From Plenodomus lindquistii (taxonomy: Eukaryota > Ascomycota > Dothideomycetes > Pleosporales > Leptosphaeriaceae): DNA of 64,000 nucleotides. Shown piece after piece: positions 10,702 through 22,539 of this stretch; the first letter of the stretch is position 1; every line of letters starts with the position of its first letter. The position numbers and the translations under genes were made by a program. The notes below the pieces were generated by a model. It made no database searches. It was given only the letters and a program-made list of their open reading frames with translations, and had not been told where the DNA came from. The stretch lies in contig JANUWI010000003.1 in the NCBI GenBank assembly GCA_025504975.1, forward strand, positions 372,001-436,000, written 5' to 3'.

Positions 10702-12659
10702 TCACGGTGCAACATCCAAATTATCTCTCTTCCCTTCGACGATGTCCCTCATAATACGTGCCTTCTGTTGCTCTTCAGCCTCGCTATCGACATCACCAAA
10801 GACCTTGTCCATCTCTTCGAGTGTCTTGCCGGCTGTCTCAGGCACAAAGAAGTACGTGAATACGAAGGCGAGGAGGCAGAACACGGCGAAAAATGTGTAA
10901 GCGCCGTATCCAGTGTTTTGCACCAAAGGTGGGGTAATGAGACCCTAGTTAACTCGTTAGATGCATCTCTTGTAGCTTTTCGGGTGATTGCTTACGATGA
11001 TGAAGTTGTTGAACCAGTTGGAGCAAGTCGACAGTGCGACTCCTTTCGCACGCAACGAGCTTGGAAAGATTTCGGACTGTAGCCCAGGTCAGTACACTAT
11101 CAGTTGTGAGGTAGGGCCATTGCAATCTTACAGGCAAAGCCCATGGGACTGGGCCCCAGGTGGCGCCAAAGCTGAACATGTAAAAGAACAGGAACGCCAC
11201 AGCGACCCAGCCCTCAGTAACAAACTGTTCCCATCGTCCACCGTACTTGCCCGTCATTACCGAGATAATGAGATGGCAAATGAACATGAGAGCAGCACCG
11301 GTAAGCAAAAGTGGACGCCGACCAAAGCGGTCCATAGTCCAAAGACTGGTGAGAACACCCACGAGTTGTGTGCCTAGATTATCGTTAGCAAACTGAACGT
11401 GTCAAATCTGACAGCAGAAAACTTACAGTTGATGATACCCGAAAGGAGTAGCTGCATTTCGTATCCCTGACCTAATGTTCCAAATAAGGTAGGACTATAA
11501 TAAATAAGAGCGTTTATGCCGACAAACTGCTGGAAGAACATGATGCCCATACCAACGAGGGTACGTCTCCAGCATCCATGTCGGAAGCAGTCGACCCATT
11601 GAGCGAATTCGAGCTTGAAGTGATTCATGTGCGTATGGGCTTGTAGGTTTGGATGTCTCTCACGGCTGACTTCTTGTGTGAAAGCGACTTCGGCGCGAAT
11701 TTCGCACCATTCCTGAACCACCCTGGAATCGTCCGTGGGCAAGTTACGCAACTTTCCAAGAACAGCCAGAGCTTCATCATCGCGACCTTTACTCGCCAGC
11801 CATCGGGGAGAGAATGGCAAGAAGAATATCCCGATCCCCAAGACAAACCCTGGTATCATTTGGATTAGGAATGGCAGACGCCATGACCATTCGCCAGCCA
11901 TGTATCGAGTGCCGTAGGTTGTCCAGTAAGCGATGACGATGCCGAATACAATGCTAAACTCCTGTAGTACCAAGAGGGCTCCTCGAGTCTCTGGGCTAGC
12001 GATTTCCGAAACGTAGAGAGGTGATATAGTCGCCAATCTAGTAGGAGTTAGCTTGCGATGCCAAAGAAAAAGTGGAAGCTCCAGAACTTACGCTCCGATA
12101 CCCAAACCACCAATCAGTCTTCCAATGGTCAGCATGGCATAGTCCATAGCCGCTGTCTGCAAGATACTGCCAATGGTGAAGACAATAACAGCGACAACGA
12201 TCGAGTACTTCCTAGATAGTCGATCCGCCAGGTAGCCAGCGAAGAGGGCACCGATCAAGGCTCCAAGCTCCAGCATAGCAGTCATCAATCCTTTCCAGAA
12301 GCCACCGCCTGATGCTTCGGGTGCAACGCGATCAAATCTGCCAAGGAACTGTTCCATCACCAACGTCAACGAGATGACTCCCTGGTCATAACCAAACAAG
12401 AGACCACCTATCGTTGCGAAGGCGGCGCACATTGTAACATAGTGGTTGGAGAAGAGCCCCTGGAAGCCTGATTCGCCTGTTAGGAATTTTCCGCTCGAGA
12501 CAATTTCAGAATAAAGATGTTGTAAAGATACATACCGGAAGGCCCATACGGCTCTCGCTCTACGATCATATCGCCAGCATGGCGCATGCCAACATCCTCT
12601 CGATGCTGTGCCGGAGCGACTTCGATCTTGTCCGACTTGTCTTGACTGCTAGTCATCAT
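10702..12659 (-). CDS. MFS sugar (hexose) transporter
   Basis: Six exons (12659-12536, 12476-12092, 12037-11427, 11373-11132, 11076-10996, 10944-10702) give 561 residues, frame-consistent throughout. It is a sugar-porter family member of the major facilitator superfamily, expected at the plasma membrane with 12 helices. Family signatures appear in order: GGLLFGYDQG in helix 1, GRLIGGLGIG, YVSEIASPETRG, a SPRWL motif (PFSPRWL), QQFVGINALIYYSP in helix 7, DRFGRRPLLL, and the exit signature PETAGKTLEEMD. The cytoplasmic N-terminus is charged and the C-tail is about 45 residues with many Glu/Lys/Arg. Substrate cannot be fixed from sequence; hexose or a related polyol is most likely. The start is the second of two adjacent ATG codons or the first, with no way to tell. 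Confidence 0.92.
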
Positions 12660-13799
12660 CTTGGCTTCTACAACGATATGTCTCGTTAACGCCGAAACAG
12701 AAGGCTGGCAAAGAGAATGTATAGGGGAGGAAACAGTACAGTACTTATACCAAGGATCCCGACCCCGACTGTATCGTTGATTGCTTGGGCAGTGGGTCAA
12801 CGGCAGAGACCTGCCGCGCTAATAGGATATCATACCTATCACAATGGCTTCCGAATCGTCTTGGCAGAGGTGGGATGCAAGGGTTAGTGATCGGTTGCAG
12901 AAGTGACGATCAGAGCGATATCCGTTCTGGCGACTCCGCAGATGATGCTGGAAGCCCGCGTGGCCGTTGTGGTTATTACTCGCAATGCGTGGTTGGACAG
13001 TCGCTGGATGGTTCTGTGGGGCAAAAGTCCGAGAAGAGCCGAGCACGCGTGCTGCAGAGCCTCATTGTCTTCCAATCTTGGTTCTCTCGTTACTGTATGC
13101 AGCAGTTCCTAATTCTTAGCTACTGGGGATACCGAGAGCTAAGGCCATCCATCGTGTTCGATCTTTCAATACCGCCATGGAGTTGTACACACAGACCAAC
13201 ATCCTCACCACAAGTCCCATGAGGTCATAAACGATCGCCCAAATGCCGCGGTATCTGCTCAACCCACATGGAGACCCCGGACGATCTTTGGGGAGCACAG
13301 CAATGTCAACAACGACCCCAGTTTCCCCAGAGTTAGCTCCGCATCGTCCCGCACTGTACATACTGTCCAATGGTGGATTGGCTGAGGCCAAAGTGAGCGA
13401 GGTTGAACCGACGAAGTTGGCCATTGCGGCGCGAATTGCCCGTGCAAGTCTTATTAGGACACGCTAACAGCAACGCTTTACTGTTCACGTCCTAGACTAT
13501 CCATCAACTGCAAGATCCTCCGCTATGTGGTCCCTATAAGCAAGGCCTAAGTAATTGTGGCTCTGTCGCTGCTCGGCTGACTTGTCAAAACAACAGGACT
13601 GTCATCATGATAACATTCGCTAGGAATGGCGTTCTCAAAATTTGGGGTATTGAAGGGCCTTCTTCCAACAACCAGTCACGACGATCGCATTGGTAGTGAC
13701 CTGGGGAAAGTGGATACCAAGAGTAATGGGGAGCCATTCATTGCACAGGCTGCAACACAGTGTGTACAGCGCTAATCTGTAGCACGGGCGTCCTTTCCA
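12660..13799. other. Intergenic: promoter of the transporter
   Basis: This 1.1-kb gap is upstream of the transporter and downstream of the RNA-processing gene, both on the minus strand. Short frames on both strands have no recognisable domain. Transporter control elements should lie in the left half; none was firmly identified. Confidence 0.4.
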
Positions 13800-16700
13800 T
13801 CAAGTCATATGACCAGCCCCACTGCCAAATACCTTGTCGAGTCTTGTCGTGCGTTCCCAGATCAGCTGCCCCTTCCCGTCGACACCACCTTTCTTCTTGA
13901 AGTAGAGAATTCGGTGCTGGGGAATGAACTCTTCATCAGTCTGTTCCGTCTTCCACTTATCCAAATTCGACTCTTTCGCGCCCAAGAAGCGATCCTCATA
14001 TCCAATGATGTAGTCACTGGGATTAAGGCTGGGATCCCAACGTAATCGGTTGAGAACATCGGATGCTGGACGTAGTTTGGAAGCCGACACTGGTGTTGAA
14101 GTGGGTTTCGGCCGCTGAGGCAGTGTACGTTCGGTGGGTTTGCATTCAACACCTTCGATATCATCATCGAGATCCTCTTCATCATCCGAGTCAGAATCCA
14201 TGTCTGCATCGTAATCGCCCCATTCACGATCATCGAGCTGCAACATCTTGACTTCGGAAGGTCTTGCAAGCGAGACATCTAGCCAACTCGTGGCGGTATC
14301 GTAATTCCCCTCATGCGTTCGCAGTTGGGTGAGAAATCTATCCAGGACTTTGTCCAAAGACTGTCTTGCAAGCTGAATGGCTTCCTTGTCGAGGGCGCGA
14401 CCTGCAGTATCAGACCTGGTGAGCCCAATCAGATAACATCCTTCGTATTCATTCGCATCAGTCCTATTTCCAGTGAAGCGGGCGGGCCAGATGCGGACTT
14501 CTAGTTCTGGGAGCATCTTGTTGATGTCTGTAGTCACTCATTAGCTTGTGTGCAATGTTGGTCGCTTCGTTACCACTTACCAATGACAAGAGATAGACAA
14601 CGCGATTCGATCCAACCAACAAGACTCTTACCCTTTGCTAACGTGCGTCCCCAGTACTGGATGTTTATCCGAACGAAGCTGTGGTGGGTGGTCAGAAAGT
14701 TTGCAGGCCCTGGACCCAAATGGGATGCTGTTGAGTCTGTCGGAGCACTAGACCACCCAAGAAACTTCTCCCAGGTGACGTCTGAAGACGACAGGACCTC
14801 GGAGGCGGCCTTCAGTTCTTTCACCAAGATCTGTAGACTCGGAACTGTAGACGTGTGAGCGACGTTGGAGTTTGGTCCGTGGTATCCTAGGATGACCATT
14901 GGCTCCCGAGCACTACGATGGTAGCGTGGCCGATTCTTATGGAAGAAAGCATCAAACAGCAGCTCGTTTGCCCAGTCGAAGTTCGCATAGTGATTGAAGA
15001 AGCTCACTATGATGTCTGCTACTCCAATCGAGGCAGCATCGTATGCCAGCCTTTTACAAATCCAGGTGAGCATCAAGGTGAGATGCGTGCCAGATAGGTA
15101 GCCAAATTTAGAAGAGTAGAGACCTCGTTGAACAGCCCATAATTTGATACACTGATAGGCGGACCGGAATGTCGATAACGAAGGCACAGTACGTTGGATG
15201 TAGAGGAGATCTCGATACGCTTTAAGTTTGCGCAACGAAAGGACCGAGAGATTGAAGATCGGATCCGATGCTGAGAGCTTATGAAACTCAGACCACCTAC
15301 GAGATCAGCAAAAGTCAGGCTTGAGATTACAATATGCAGCGTCAATTACCTCTCCGCAATTCTTGCTGCCGGACAGTATTGAAGATCAGCCACGATACCG
15401 TTGACAGATAATTCGAGCATCGTGCCGGTCTTGGCTTCGACCTTTCGAAGTATTTGTACACCTCTTTCTTGGGCTTTCACCAATCGCTGTCGCGCAAGCT
15501 TGAAGAAAGTCTTCGAACTAATCGGACCAACGCAGAGACAGTCGAGGTCCGAATCGACTGTCCAGGTACCTAGAGCGTACGAGCCTACCGCAACTATATT
15601 TAACGCTGGCACAGACCCTACAGCCTTCTGTTTATCTGTCGTGTCGAGGATAATACGCTTCAGGAGCTCGAAAGCCTGTTCTCGGGCCTTCATTTGTTCT
15701 TCTGTGGGAATCATATTGTTGCGGAGAAGAGCTGACTCCAAGCTGGCAGATTCGGACAAGGCTGTGGCAGCAGACTTGTATTCGACTTTCATTGTTCGTA
15801 TCATTTCGGTGTAGGATCTCGTAACGGTTTCTGGCGAGCTACTGATGTGCACCGTCGTTCGAACCCCATAGTGGTCGCTTGCAGCCGACTGCACGCCGTC
15901 GATGTTCTCCGGAAGGCCAAAGAGATTGAATTTACTCACTCGTAACGATCCATGCGAACGAACGAAAATTCTGTCGTATCGCTGAGGCCTGTTATCGGAT
16001 GTATTGGACGAATCTGCCGCAAGTATGTTTCCTCTTGGGTCAAATGTGGCCCCTAACTCGCCATCGTGGAGCCCTTCGGAATCGTCTATGTTCGAGCCAA
16101 GCCCGTCTTCGAGGCGAAAAATGGACCATGCGTCGGCCAGACCTATATTGTTGAGACCCATCTCTAATGATGCAAGAGCGGCAGCCGTTTTCTGGGTTAT
16201 CGATCTTGACTTCAGGGCTGAATTGATGGTATAAGTAGACGTGACGATGTTGAAATCGCCCGCGACAACCCAGCAATCGGAGGAGTGATTTTGTGTGAGA
16301 TGAGTACTTAGCCGCTTCAGCTGATCCTGCTTTGCTACGACAGAGCCATCCGTGAGACCACAAGATAGATGCACACCGGCCACGGCCAAGCTTGTCGGAC
16401 CGCAAGCCGACATGCATTGGAATTGAGCTATCAGAGCTCCTTTGTGTCTAGGTTCGAGACCATCAGTTTTACAGAAACGTCTGTTATGACCGTAAAACTT
16501 ACCTTCGATCAAATGGCACTGATGTCCATTGGAATGGCCATTTGCTCAATATTACAACGTTTCGCATGCTAGGAAGTCTAAGCGTCGGTCAGATAATGTG
16601 CTCGAAAAAAGTTCTGGATAGTGCGGGAAAATATTTACGGTCCAACGTCAGACTGATCGGGTGGTCCATGCGATGTGAACGAATATCTTCGCTGGATTTC

Positions 16701-17684
16701 AACATCCTTAAGAAGGTAAGAGAGGAAGTCGTCGGAAACTTCTTGCAGAACTAGTATGTCAGCCATTGCTGCATCCGAGAGAATGTTCCTCACGACCAGC
16801 GGATCACGATCACGCTCAGGCGGGTATTCCGAATCGATCAATATGTTGTAGCTTGCGACAGTGAGATCACATAGGTTAGTGATCTGATTCTCCGATCCTG
16901 TGGAGATCACCCAGCTGTTCGAATCCGTATCATACGCGTACGTGGAGCCACTCTGGATATCATGGATGTCGTCCTTCGCCCCTTCGCTATACCCTTTGTC
17001 GTGATCTTCTTTTTCTGCTTCATCAATAGGAGACTTCGACAGTGATCGAGGGATCCAGTATTCCGGACATTTAGGCTTCCAGACATTCTCAGATGCGGCA
17101 AGATCAATAGTTCCCCATAAGCGCATCAAGGGGGAAGTTTCCGTCCCGGTCGCGCGCTCACGTATTAGAATGGCGAGCGCACCCACATGGAAGCGCAAGG
17201 ACGGGAGTAATTGTGCCTTCGCAAGAAGGAATGCTCTTGACGCTACAGTCTCGCTCTCTGACTGTCCAATGGTCAGATGCAGATTGGCTGCAGAAGGTTT
17301 CTGGCCAAGACCCTCAAGAGCTATCCGGCGGAGCGTAGACAAGAAAGACGAAGATGTATCCTGCGCTTCGCAGATGAATATGGTGCTATTCTTCCGTTGC
17401 TTGAAGAGTCCGGCCTGTTTCAATTCCACCGCGGTACTGTCTCTTGGGTTCAGATCTTGTTCCAGACGCTGCTGAACTCGTTGCTGGGCTCGTGTAAGGT
17501 TTTCTGGTGCCACGAATGGGTAAATAAGATTAACGTGCGGTGGCCATACTCCGTAGGCCTTGTCGTAGACTTCCCGAAGGCTGTCGACATGACCACATTG
17601 TGAGACTGGTGGGATTATGCAAAGCGCTGTATCGTGAGATGTTGTCGACATGCAAGAAATGCCAGGTTCTCTAGGGACCGCCAT
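13800..17684 (-). CDS. 2H phosphoesterase - EEP nuclease - poly(A)-polymerase-like NTase - MJ1316 fusion protein
   Basis: Five exons (17684-16639, 16577-16503, 16447-15350, 15296-14581, 14527-13800) give 1220 residues with exact frame and good CTRAC branch sites. Four modules follow one another. Residues about 1-190 form a 2H (LigT/CPDase-like) phosphoesterase with HVN at 50-52 and HLT at 136-138. Residues about 270-575 form an EEP (CCR4/DNase I-like) domain: SYN, LQEV with Glu315, GDFN with Asp438 and Asn440, and SDH at 564-566. Residues about 620-1060 form a poly(A)-polymerase-type nucleotidyltransferase: GS at 662-663, DSDLD at 672-676 and the third Asp at 728. After an acidic linker, residues 1133-1220 are an MJ1316 (DUF504) domain, which Pfam names RNA cyclic-group end recognition. 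All catalytic motifs look intact. RNA 3'-end cleaning and re-tailing is inferred. An alternative start lies 33 bases downstream. Confidence 0.92.
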
Positions 17685-19400
17685 GTGGTTTCTGATGTAT
17701 GTGGTGCTTGCTAGAGGATGAGAGAAGAAGTTGAATTGAGTAATGTGTACCTTCGAAGCGTTGAGACTTGTAGACTTGTGAGTATTGTCTGCAGCCGATA
17801 CTTATCTATGCCAGCTACAAAACGCGTAAACAAGCGCATCATGATCAAGGCTATGTCGTTGATCTCAATGAGGCAATACAAGATGACTCGACGACTCAAG
17901 GCTCAATGAGTACAAAATGACTCATTTGCGCTAAGTTGGATGCTGCGCCACAAGCTGACTGAGGGAGTGCAGTGAGGTAGTAATAAGTGCATAAATTCTA
18001 CCTATGCAAAAGAACCGGTGTTTTACATAGGAACAATGGAGAGGTGAGCTCTGCGCGGCCTGAATAACGGTGATGTAACGAGAGGACGGATTCACGACTT
18101 GATTGGTCTGTGCGAAAGTTAACCGAGGCTGCCGCTTTCCGAACATTACCTGCGCTCAAGGGCTGTCCCTTTTGCGAATAAACTTACATTTGTTTGATAC
18201 CTGTTTGAACTCCTCCACTCTCTTGCCGTTGATCAGTGGCATCTCGTACAAGCTCTTTTGTTCCTGCCTTGTTTGAAAGGTCTATGGGCACCGAGAGGAC
18301 GTTACCTAGGTACACTTCCACTTGTCATCGTCAGGTCCTTCAAGAAGAGAAGAATCACAGCGAAAGACGATGGTCGAGAGGTTCCCGATTGCGAAGATAC
18401 AAACTTCGCACACCGCAGGCTGCAAATGAAGGTGGCTCTGTTTGAGACATTTCTGAATAAGGAGAAGGAGATCAGATCAGATTGCATGATGCGTTGACGA
18501 CACCGGGCTGCGGCATGTTGAAGACGTTAGGATTGTCACGATAGCACGAGCTGATATCACAAGGCTGCACGAGGCTGATCGAAGAGTCAAATCCTTAATG
18601 GTAACCTGCTTTCGCACTCAAAAACCGCGCTTGGCAGATTTGAAGCTCTACTCGCGCCTTGACGCCAAAAGAGTGGTAGGTCATAGTTTCAATATCAGGC
18701 ACTGTACTCAGCCGGTATGCCAAGGTCCACCATGATCAACATCCGTAACAGGGACTGGGCAATAAAGCGCATTCAAGGCGAGGCGTCTGATTATACACGC
18801 AGACGCAACCCTTTACCAACGCACCATGCCCATTCTCGGATATCCAAACGTCGTCATACTTACCACGCCTGTTTCAACGCACGTCCAATTTCCAATTCCC
18901 ACTCCTCGGACAACGCACAGCCACAAAACCTGCACAGCCAAGCCAGAAATTGGGGAATGATGAGCAAGGGACATTGCAGAAATCCTGGATTTTTGCATTC
19001 ATGATACCAATGGGTGACGTAGAACTGGTGTCATCACGTGCAACGACATAAGGCTGCACGCACCGACGTGCAGTGGCTTATTGGTGTTTCATTGGACGGA
19101 AGGGAATGTCGGGGCCTTTGGGGTGTCACGGTCAGGTTGATCGACAGCAGCGTCTCAACAGGTCTTCTCGATGGTGAATGCAATTTGCTAGGGGTGAAGG
19201 TGGTGGGGCAGTGTGTGACGACGGTGACGAGGTGGGAGGACGTAGGGCAGGTGCAACGCCGTTTGCAGTCAACACTGCCTTGTTTTCTTGCTCATACTAT
19301 ATAACACGCTTGCTGCTTGATACAAATCACATCAACTCTCAACGTCTTCGATAGTATCAACACCACCACGAACGCGACCCCAGTGTCGTCTCAACCAACA
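17685..19400. other. Intergenic: divergent promoter region
   Basis: About 1.7 kb separates the divergent RNA-processing and MARVEL-like genes. No ORF with a recognisable domain is present. A TATA box lies at 19298-19304 ahead of the MARVEL-like gene. Confidence 0.4.
19298..19304 (+). promoter_or_regulatory. TATA box of the MARVEL-like gene
   Basis: TATATAA lies 97 bases before the chosen ATG at 19401, a normal position for a fungal core promoter with a short 5' leader. Confidence 0.5.
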
Positions 19401-20123
19401 ATGGCACATCACCAACAGCCCATCGATGGCCCTGCCGTCGACTACAACCACCCCGTCGCCGACAAGCGCGAGCAAACCGGTCTCCTCACACGCTTCGTCC
19501 CCAACAGCCTCAAAAGCACATCCTTCTACCACTGGCTCCTACGCTTCACGCGCGTTCTGCAGTTCATCTCCTCTGTTGTGTCCCTGGGCATATTCTCCAG
19601 CCGCATGTACAAAGTCTACCGCCTCGTCAACAGTGTCAAGACGCGCCGCGGCGTAAACAGCTCCATGGGCGCCGTCGAAGGCATCCTCGCCGCCGCTGTC
19701 CTCTACACCCTCATCACCATGCTCATGTCATGCATCAAGAAGTCCGCAAACCCCGGTGGCCGCACACTCCGTTGGGTCTGGGTGCTGCTCGACTTACTCT
19801 TCGTGGGCGCATTCATCGCCGTCACCGTGCTCACGCGTCCCAAGGGCGGTCTTGCGGGCGCGAGGCACTGCTACAGTCCTCGCCGTCTGAGCGGCGACAA
19901 CTCTAGCGATATCACGGGCCAGAACAATACACAGGATGATTCTTGTAATCTGCCGTGGGGAACCTTCATTTTGGCGATTATCAGTACGTTGCTTCATGCA
20001 CTTACGGCGTCGTTCCATGAGATCAAGGATCATCACCGCAGGAACAGGGTTGATCATGAGAAGGCGGTGCAGCAGCAGCAGTATGCTGCAACCGCTGGCA
20101 CTGCTGATGGTGTACGCTCCTGA
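19401..20123 (+). CDS. MARVEL-like four-helix membrane protein
   Basis: A single exon encodes 240 residues. The ATG has a good context (CAACAATGG) and follows a TATA box by about 100 bases. Four hydrophobic segments are spaced as in MARVEL-domain proteins: FTRVLQFISSVVSLGIF, GAVEGILAAAVLYTLITMLM, WVWVLLDLLFVGAFIAVTVL and WGTFILAIISTLLHALTASF. The long loop before helix 4 carries several N-glycosylation-type sequons (NSSD, NNTQ), and both termini are hydrophilic and probably cytosolic. Such proteins organise membrane microdomains or vesicle traffic at the plasma membrane; a specific role cannot be read here. Codons shift from C-ending to G-ending near base 19930. It converges on the BTB gene. 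Confidence 0.8.
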   Translation: MAHHQQPIDGPAVDYNHPVADKREQTGLLTRFVPNSLKSTSFYHWLLRFTRVLQFISSVVSLGIFSSRMYKVYRLVNSVKTRRGVNSSMGAVEGILAAAVLYTLITMLMSCIKKSANPGGRTLRWVWVLLDLLFVGAFIAVTVLTRPKGGLAGARHCYSPRRLSGDNSSDITGQNNTQDDSCNLPWGTFILAIISTLLHALTASFHEIKDHHRRNRVDHEKAVQQQQYAATAGTADGVRS

Positions 20124-20815
20124 AGTAGGAGACGTAAAGGTGGCTATGGAGCCTGAAGGAAATGAGGATCACGATAGGATTAGCTAGGAGCACGGGAGTT
20201 TTGTTTATACCCATTTCGCCTTGACTAGGCATAGGAACACCCCAGTAGTTAGTAAACGACGATAATAAGTAAGGATCAGGAGATATCACGTTAAGCATTG
20301 AGTTCCTATAAATTGTATGTGGTTTCTCGTGATCATCTTCCTGGAAGCGCTCCTGTAGTCCAGATTCGCGCAATGATGCACGGGCTCCGTCCCATGGTAC
20401 AGAGTGTCATACCCTAAGGGTGCATCCAAACAGTGTGCGCCTTTTGCTGTTTACACATTGTGTAAGATGCAAGACACAGATCCGCTATCCGCACTGTTAG
20501 CATGTCCTCTCCTCTACTGTACACTGAGAGAACGAGCGATCGCGACCGAGGTTCTCAGTCGACCAGTTACCAGCAGCTGGACTCGCTCCACGCACGCCAC
20601 CAGTTCCAGCCACGCTTTCCCGTGACGTCCTCGAGGTATTTCTGTACATCCTGCTCTCCCGACAGATAGAAACTTGGGCGCGGTCGGTAAGTCAGTGCAT
20701 CTCGGGTGAGGTCGTAGAGAAATTGGCGCGGCACGTCGTCCTTGGCGATGTCCTCGAGGATGTATTCATTGCCATAGACAATATACCCATTGACGAGTAA
20801 TTTGCGTCCCGGACA
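20124..20815. other. Intergenic, between convergent genes
   Basis: This 0.7-kb region is shared by the 3' ends of the MARVEL-like and BTB genes. I see no gene in it. Confidence 0.4.
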
Positions 20816-21429
20816 CTAATCTGCAGTACCCTCGTAGATAATTTTGATGGCATCGGTTCCTGGAAGATGGATGCCTTGGTTCAGGCGGACCGACTCTTCG
20901 TACATGATTTTCTCGATCATAGCTCGAATGACAATGTTCTTCGCTCCAATGTCGTGTAGCTTATCGGCAAGAACGTACAGTTTCGACAATGAAGTGTACT
21001 CGTATTGACACAGAGACTGGTCGCCGCACATCAATCCCTCAGCCCATATAGATAGACGCTCGGCATCAGTATCGAAAATTGGAATGCGTCCAGTGTACAC
21101 CAGCTGTTCGTAGAGCGCAACAACACCAGGATCATCGTTCGGCAGGCGGACCACCTTCTCTTCAGCCTCCTTCCAGCCAGCCGACATTGTATTCTTGAAG
21201 AACTCGGATCGAGCAACAAGGATTCCCTCGTGAATATAGAACTCTGGGAGGTTGAAATTATCGCCGACGATGAGTTTGAGCAGACCGCCTGTCAGACTAT
21301 GATCGAGTTAGATACGCAGACATAGTGATGTGCCAGCACCGCTCACGGAAGGCCTTTGTTCTTTGTCAGCAACGACTTGTACTTATCGGGCACCGTTGTC
21401 TCCGCTATCTTCTCGTACGTGATCGCCAT
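20816..21429 (-). CDS. BTB/POZ domain protein
   Basis: Two exons, 21429-21347 and 21296-20816, give 187 residues. The 50-nt intron has GTGAGC, CTAAC and TAG signals and joins in frame. The BTB core is clear: LLKLIVGDNFNLPEFYIHEGILVARSEFFKN is the usual first strand-helix pair, followed by VVRLPNDDPGVVALYEQLVYTGRI and then SLSKLYVLADKLHDIGAKN. This arrangement is common in fungal BTB-only proteins, which act as protein-interaction scaffolds and sometimes as Cullin-3 adaptors. There is no second domain such as Kelch or MATH. The protein is short and ends soon after the BTB helices. The partner is unknown. Confidence 0.85.
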
Positions 21430-21937
21430 GGTTTCCAAGCTGAGAACGGAGGTGGTTTTGTGTAGGCTTGAGCTTGTACGCGGCTATGGAAGGATTGCAG
21501 TTATGTTTGCAGAACCATCGATCCTCTTGGTTCGACTGCGCAAGTGTGCTCACGGGTGAGGTGAAGCAGTGAGAAGATGGCATCTCATCTTCACCTCAAT
21601 ACAGCCACATGGTATGGTCAGATGAGGTAAACTCCATGGCAGACTTGTGCGAAGTACGATAGCGGAAGGAGTGCGTGAGAATCCTTGTTAGTACTCGGAC
21701 TAGGAGAAGAAGGGAGAAATGCATTGCCAGCGACAAAAGCACCACGGACGAATCTGAAAAGAACAACAACTGGAAAGGTAGGAGATTATCAGAGCATCTC
21801 CCCAACTGTGCGAAAAATTGTTTCGTATCTTACATAGTTCTTGTACATATGCAATACATGAGGCAAGATACCCTATGATCAGCTTCAACCAGATCCAGAG
21901 CATCTCGACCAAAGAACGGCTCTTTGAGGACCATGTG
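21430..21937. other. Intergenic
   Basis: This holds the promoter of the BTB gene and the 3' region of COX20, both on the minus strand. No gene was recognised. A plus-strand frame inside the COX20 gene is only a shadow. Confidence 0.4.
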
Positions 21938-22539
21938 CTACCAAAACTTGAGATTTTTCTGGTACCAGTATCCCCAAGTCTTTTGTCTCTCTTCCTCCCG
22001 CCTCCGTTCCTGCTCCTGCCTGTCGTATTCTTCTCTTTGCTTCCGCCGCGCTTCCCTCTTTGCCTCGATTGTCGCTCGCTTCTTCTCCATGAGCTCTTGT
22101 GCTTGCTTGATGCCGGCCTTCTCTTTCGAGCGATAGTACTGGCAGACTTGGTATGATACGACAGACACACCACACCAGGTGGCCACTGCCCAATTTGACG
22201 CTAGGTATACAGGTTCTGCGTTACTGCTGTTAGACATGGTCCCATCACCCTCCCAGAGCCTTATAACTACGTACTTCCAACGATGGCTGCCAAACTGCCT
22301 CCCGCGAAACCGGCTGCGATTCCTTGCAATTGGCTGTCTCGTACACACGGCCGCTTATGGAAGTTGAGGTAGTACTCTGGTCCTAGACTCCGTACCGCAT
22401 CGATGTATGAGGGGCCACCATCCGCGGTCTTTTCACCACCTGCAGTGTGTGCCGTGCCGCCCGGCATTATATTTGCAGGCGCTCGTGGCGCTGCGGGTTG
22501 TGCGTTGACATCGACGGTTTGCCTTGTATCGTCCGACAT
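21938..22539 (-). CDS. COX20: Cytochrome c oxidase assembly factor Cox20
   Basis: Two exons, 22539-22275 and 22215-21938, give 180 residues; the intron carries a CTAAC branch site and joins in frame. Cox20 is an inner mitochondrial membrane chaperone that guides newly made Cox2 during complex IV assembly. The family core is present: DSQLQGIAAGFAGGSLAAIVG is the first membrane hairpin arm, then SNWAVATWCGVSVVSYQVCQY is the second, ending in the typical CQYYR. The N-terminal 60 residues are low-complexity and the C-terminal 70 residues form a highly charged Arg/Glu/Gln helix, longer than in yeast. The gene shares a 495-bp divergent promoter with POL2. Confidence 0.88.

Noticed and set aside
19317..19400. 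Upstream extension of the MARVEL-like gene
   Set aside because: The extension starts with TTG, not ATG; the ATG at 19401 has better context and lies at a proper distance from the TATA box.
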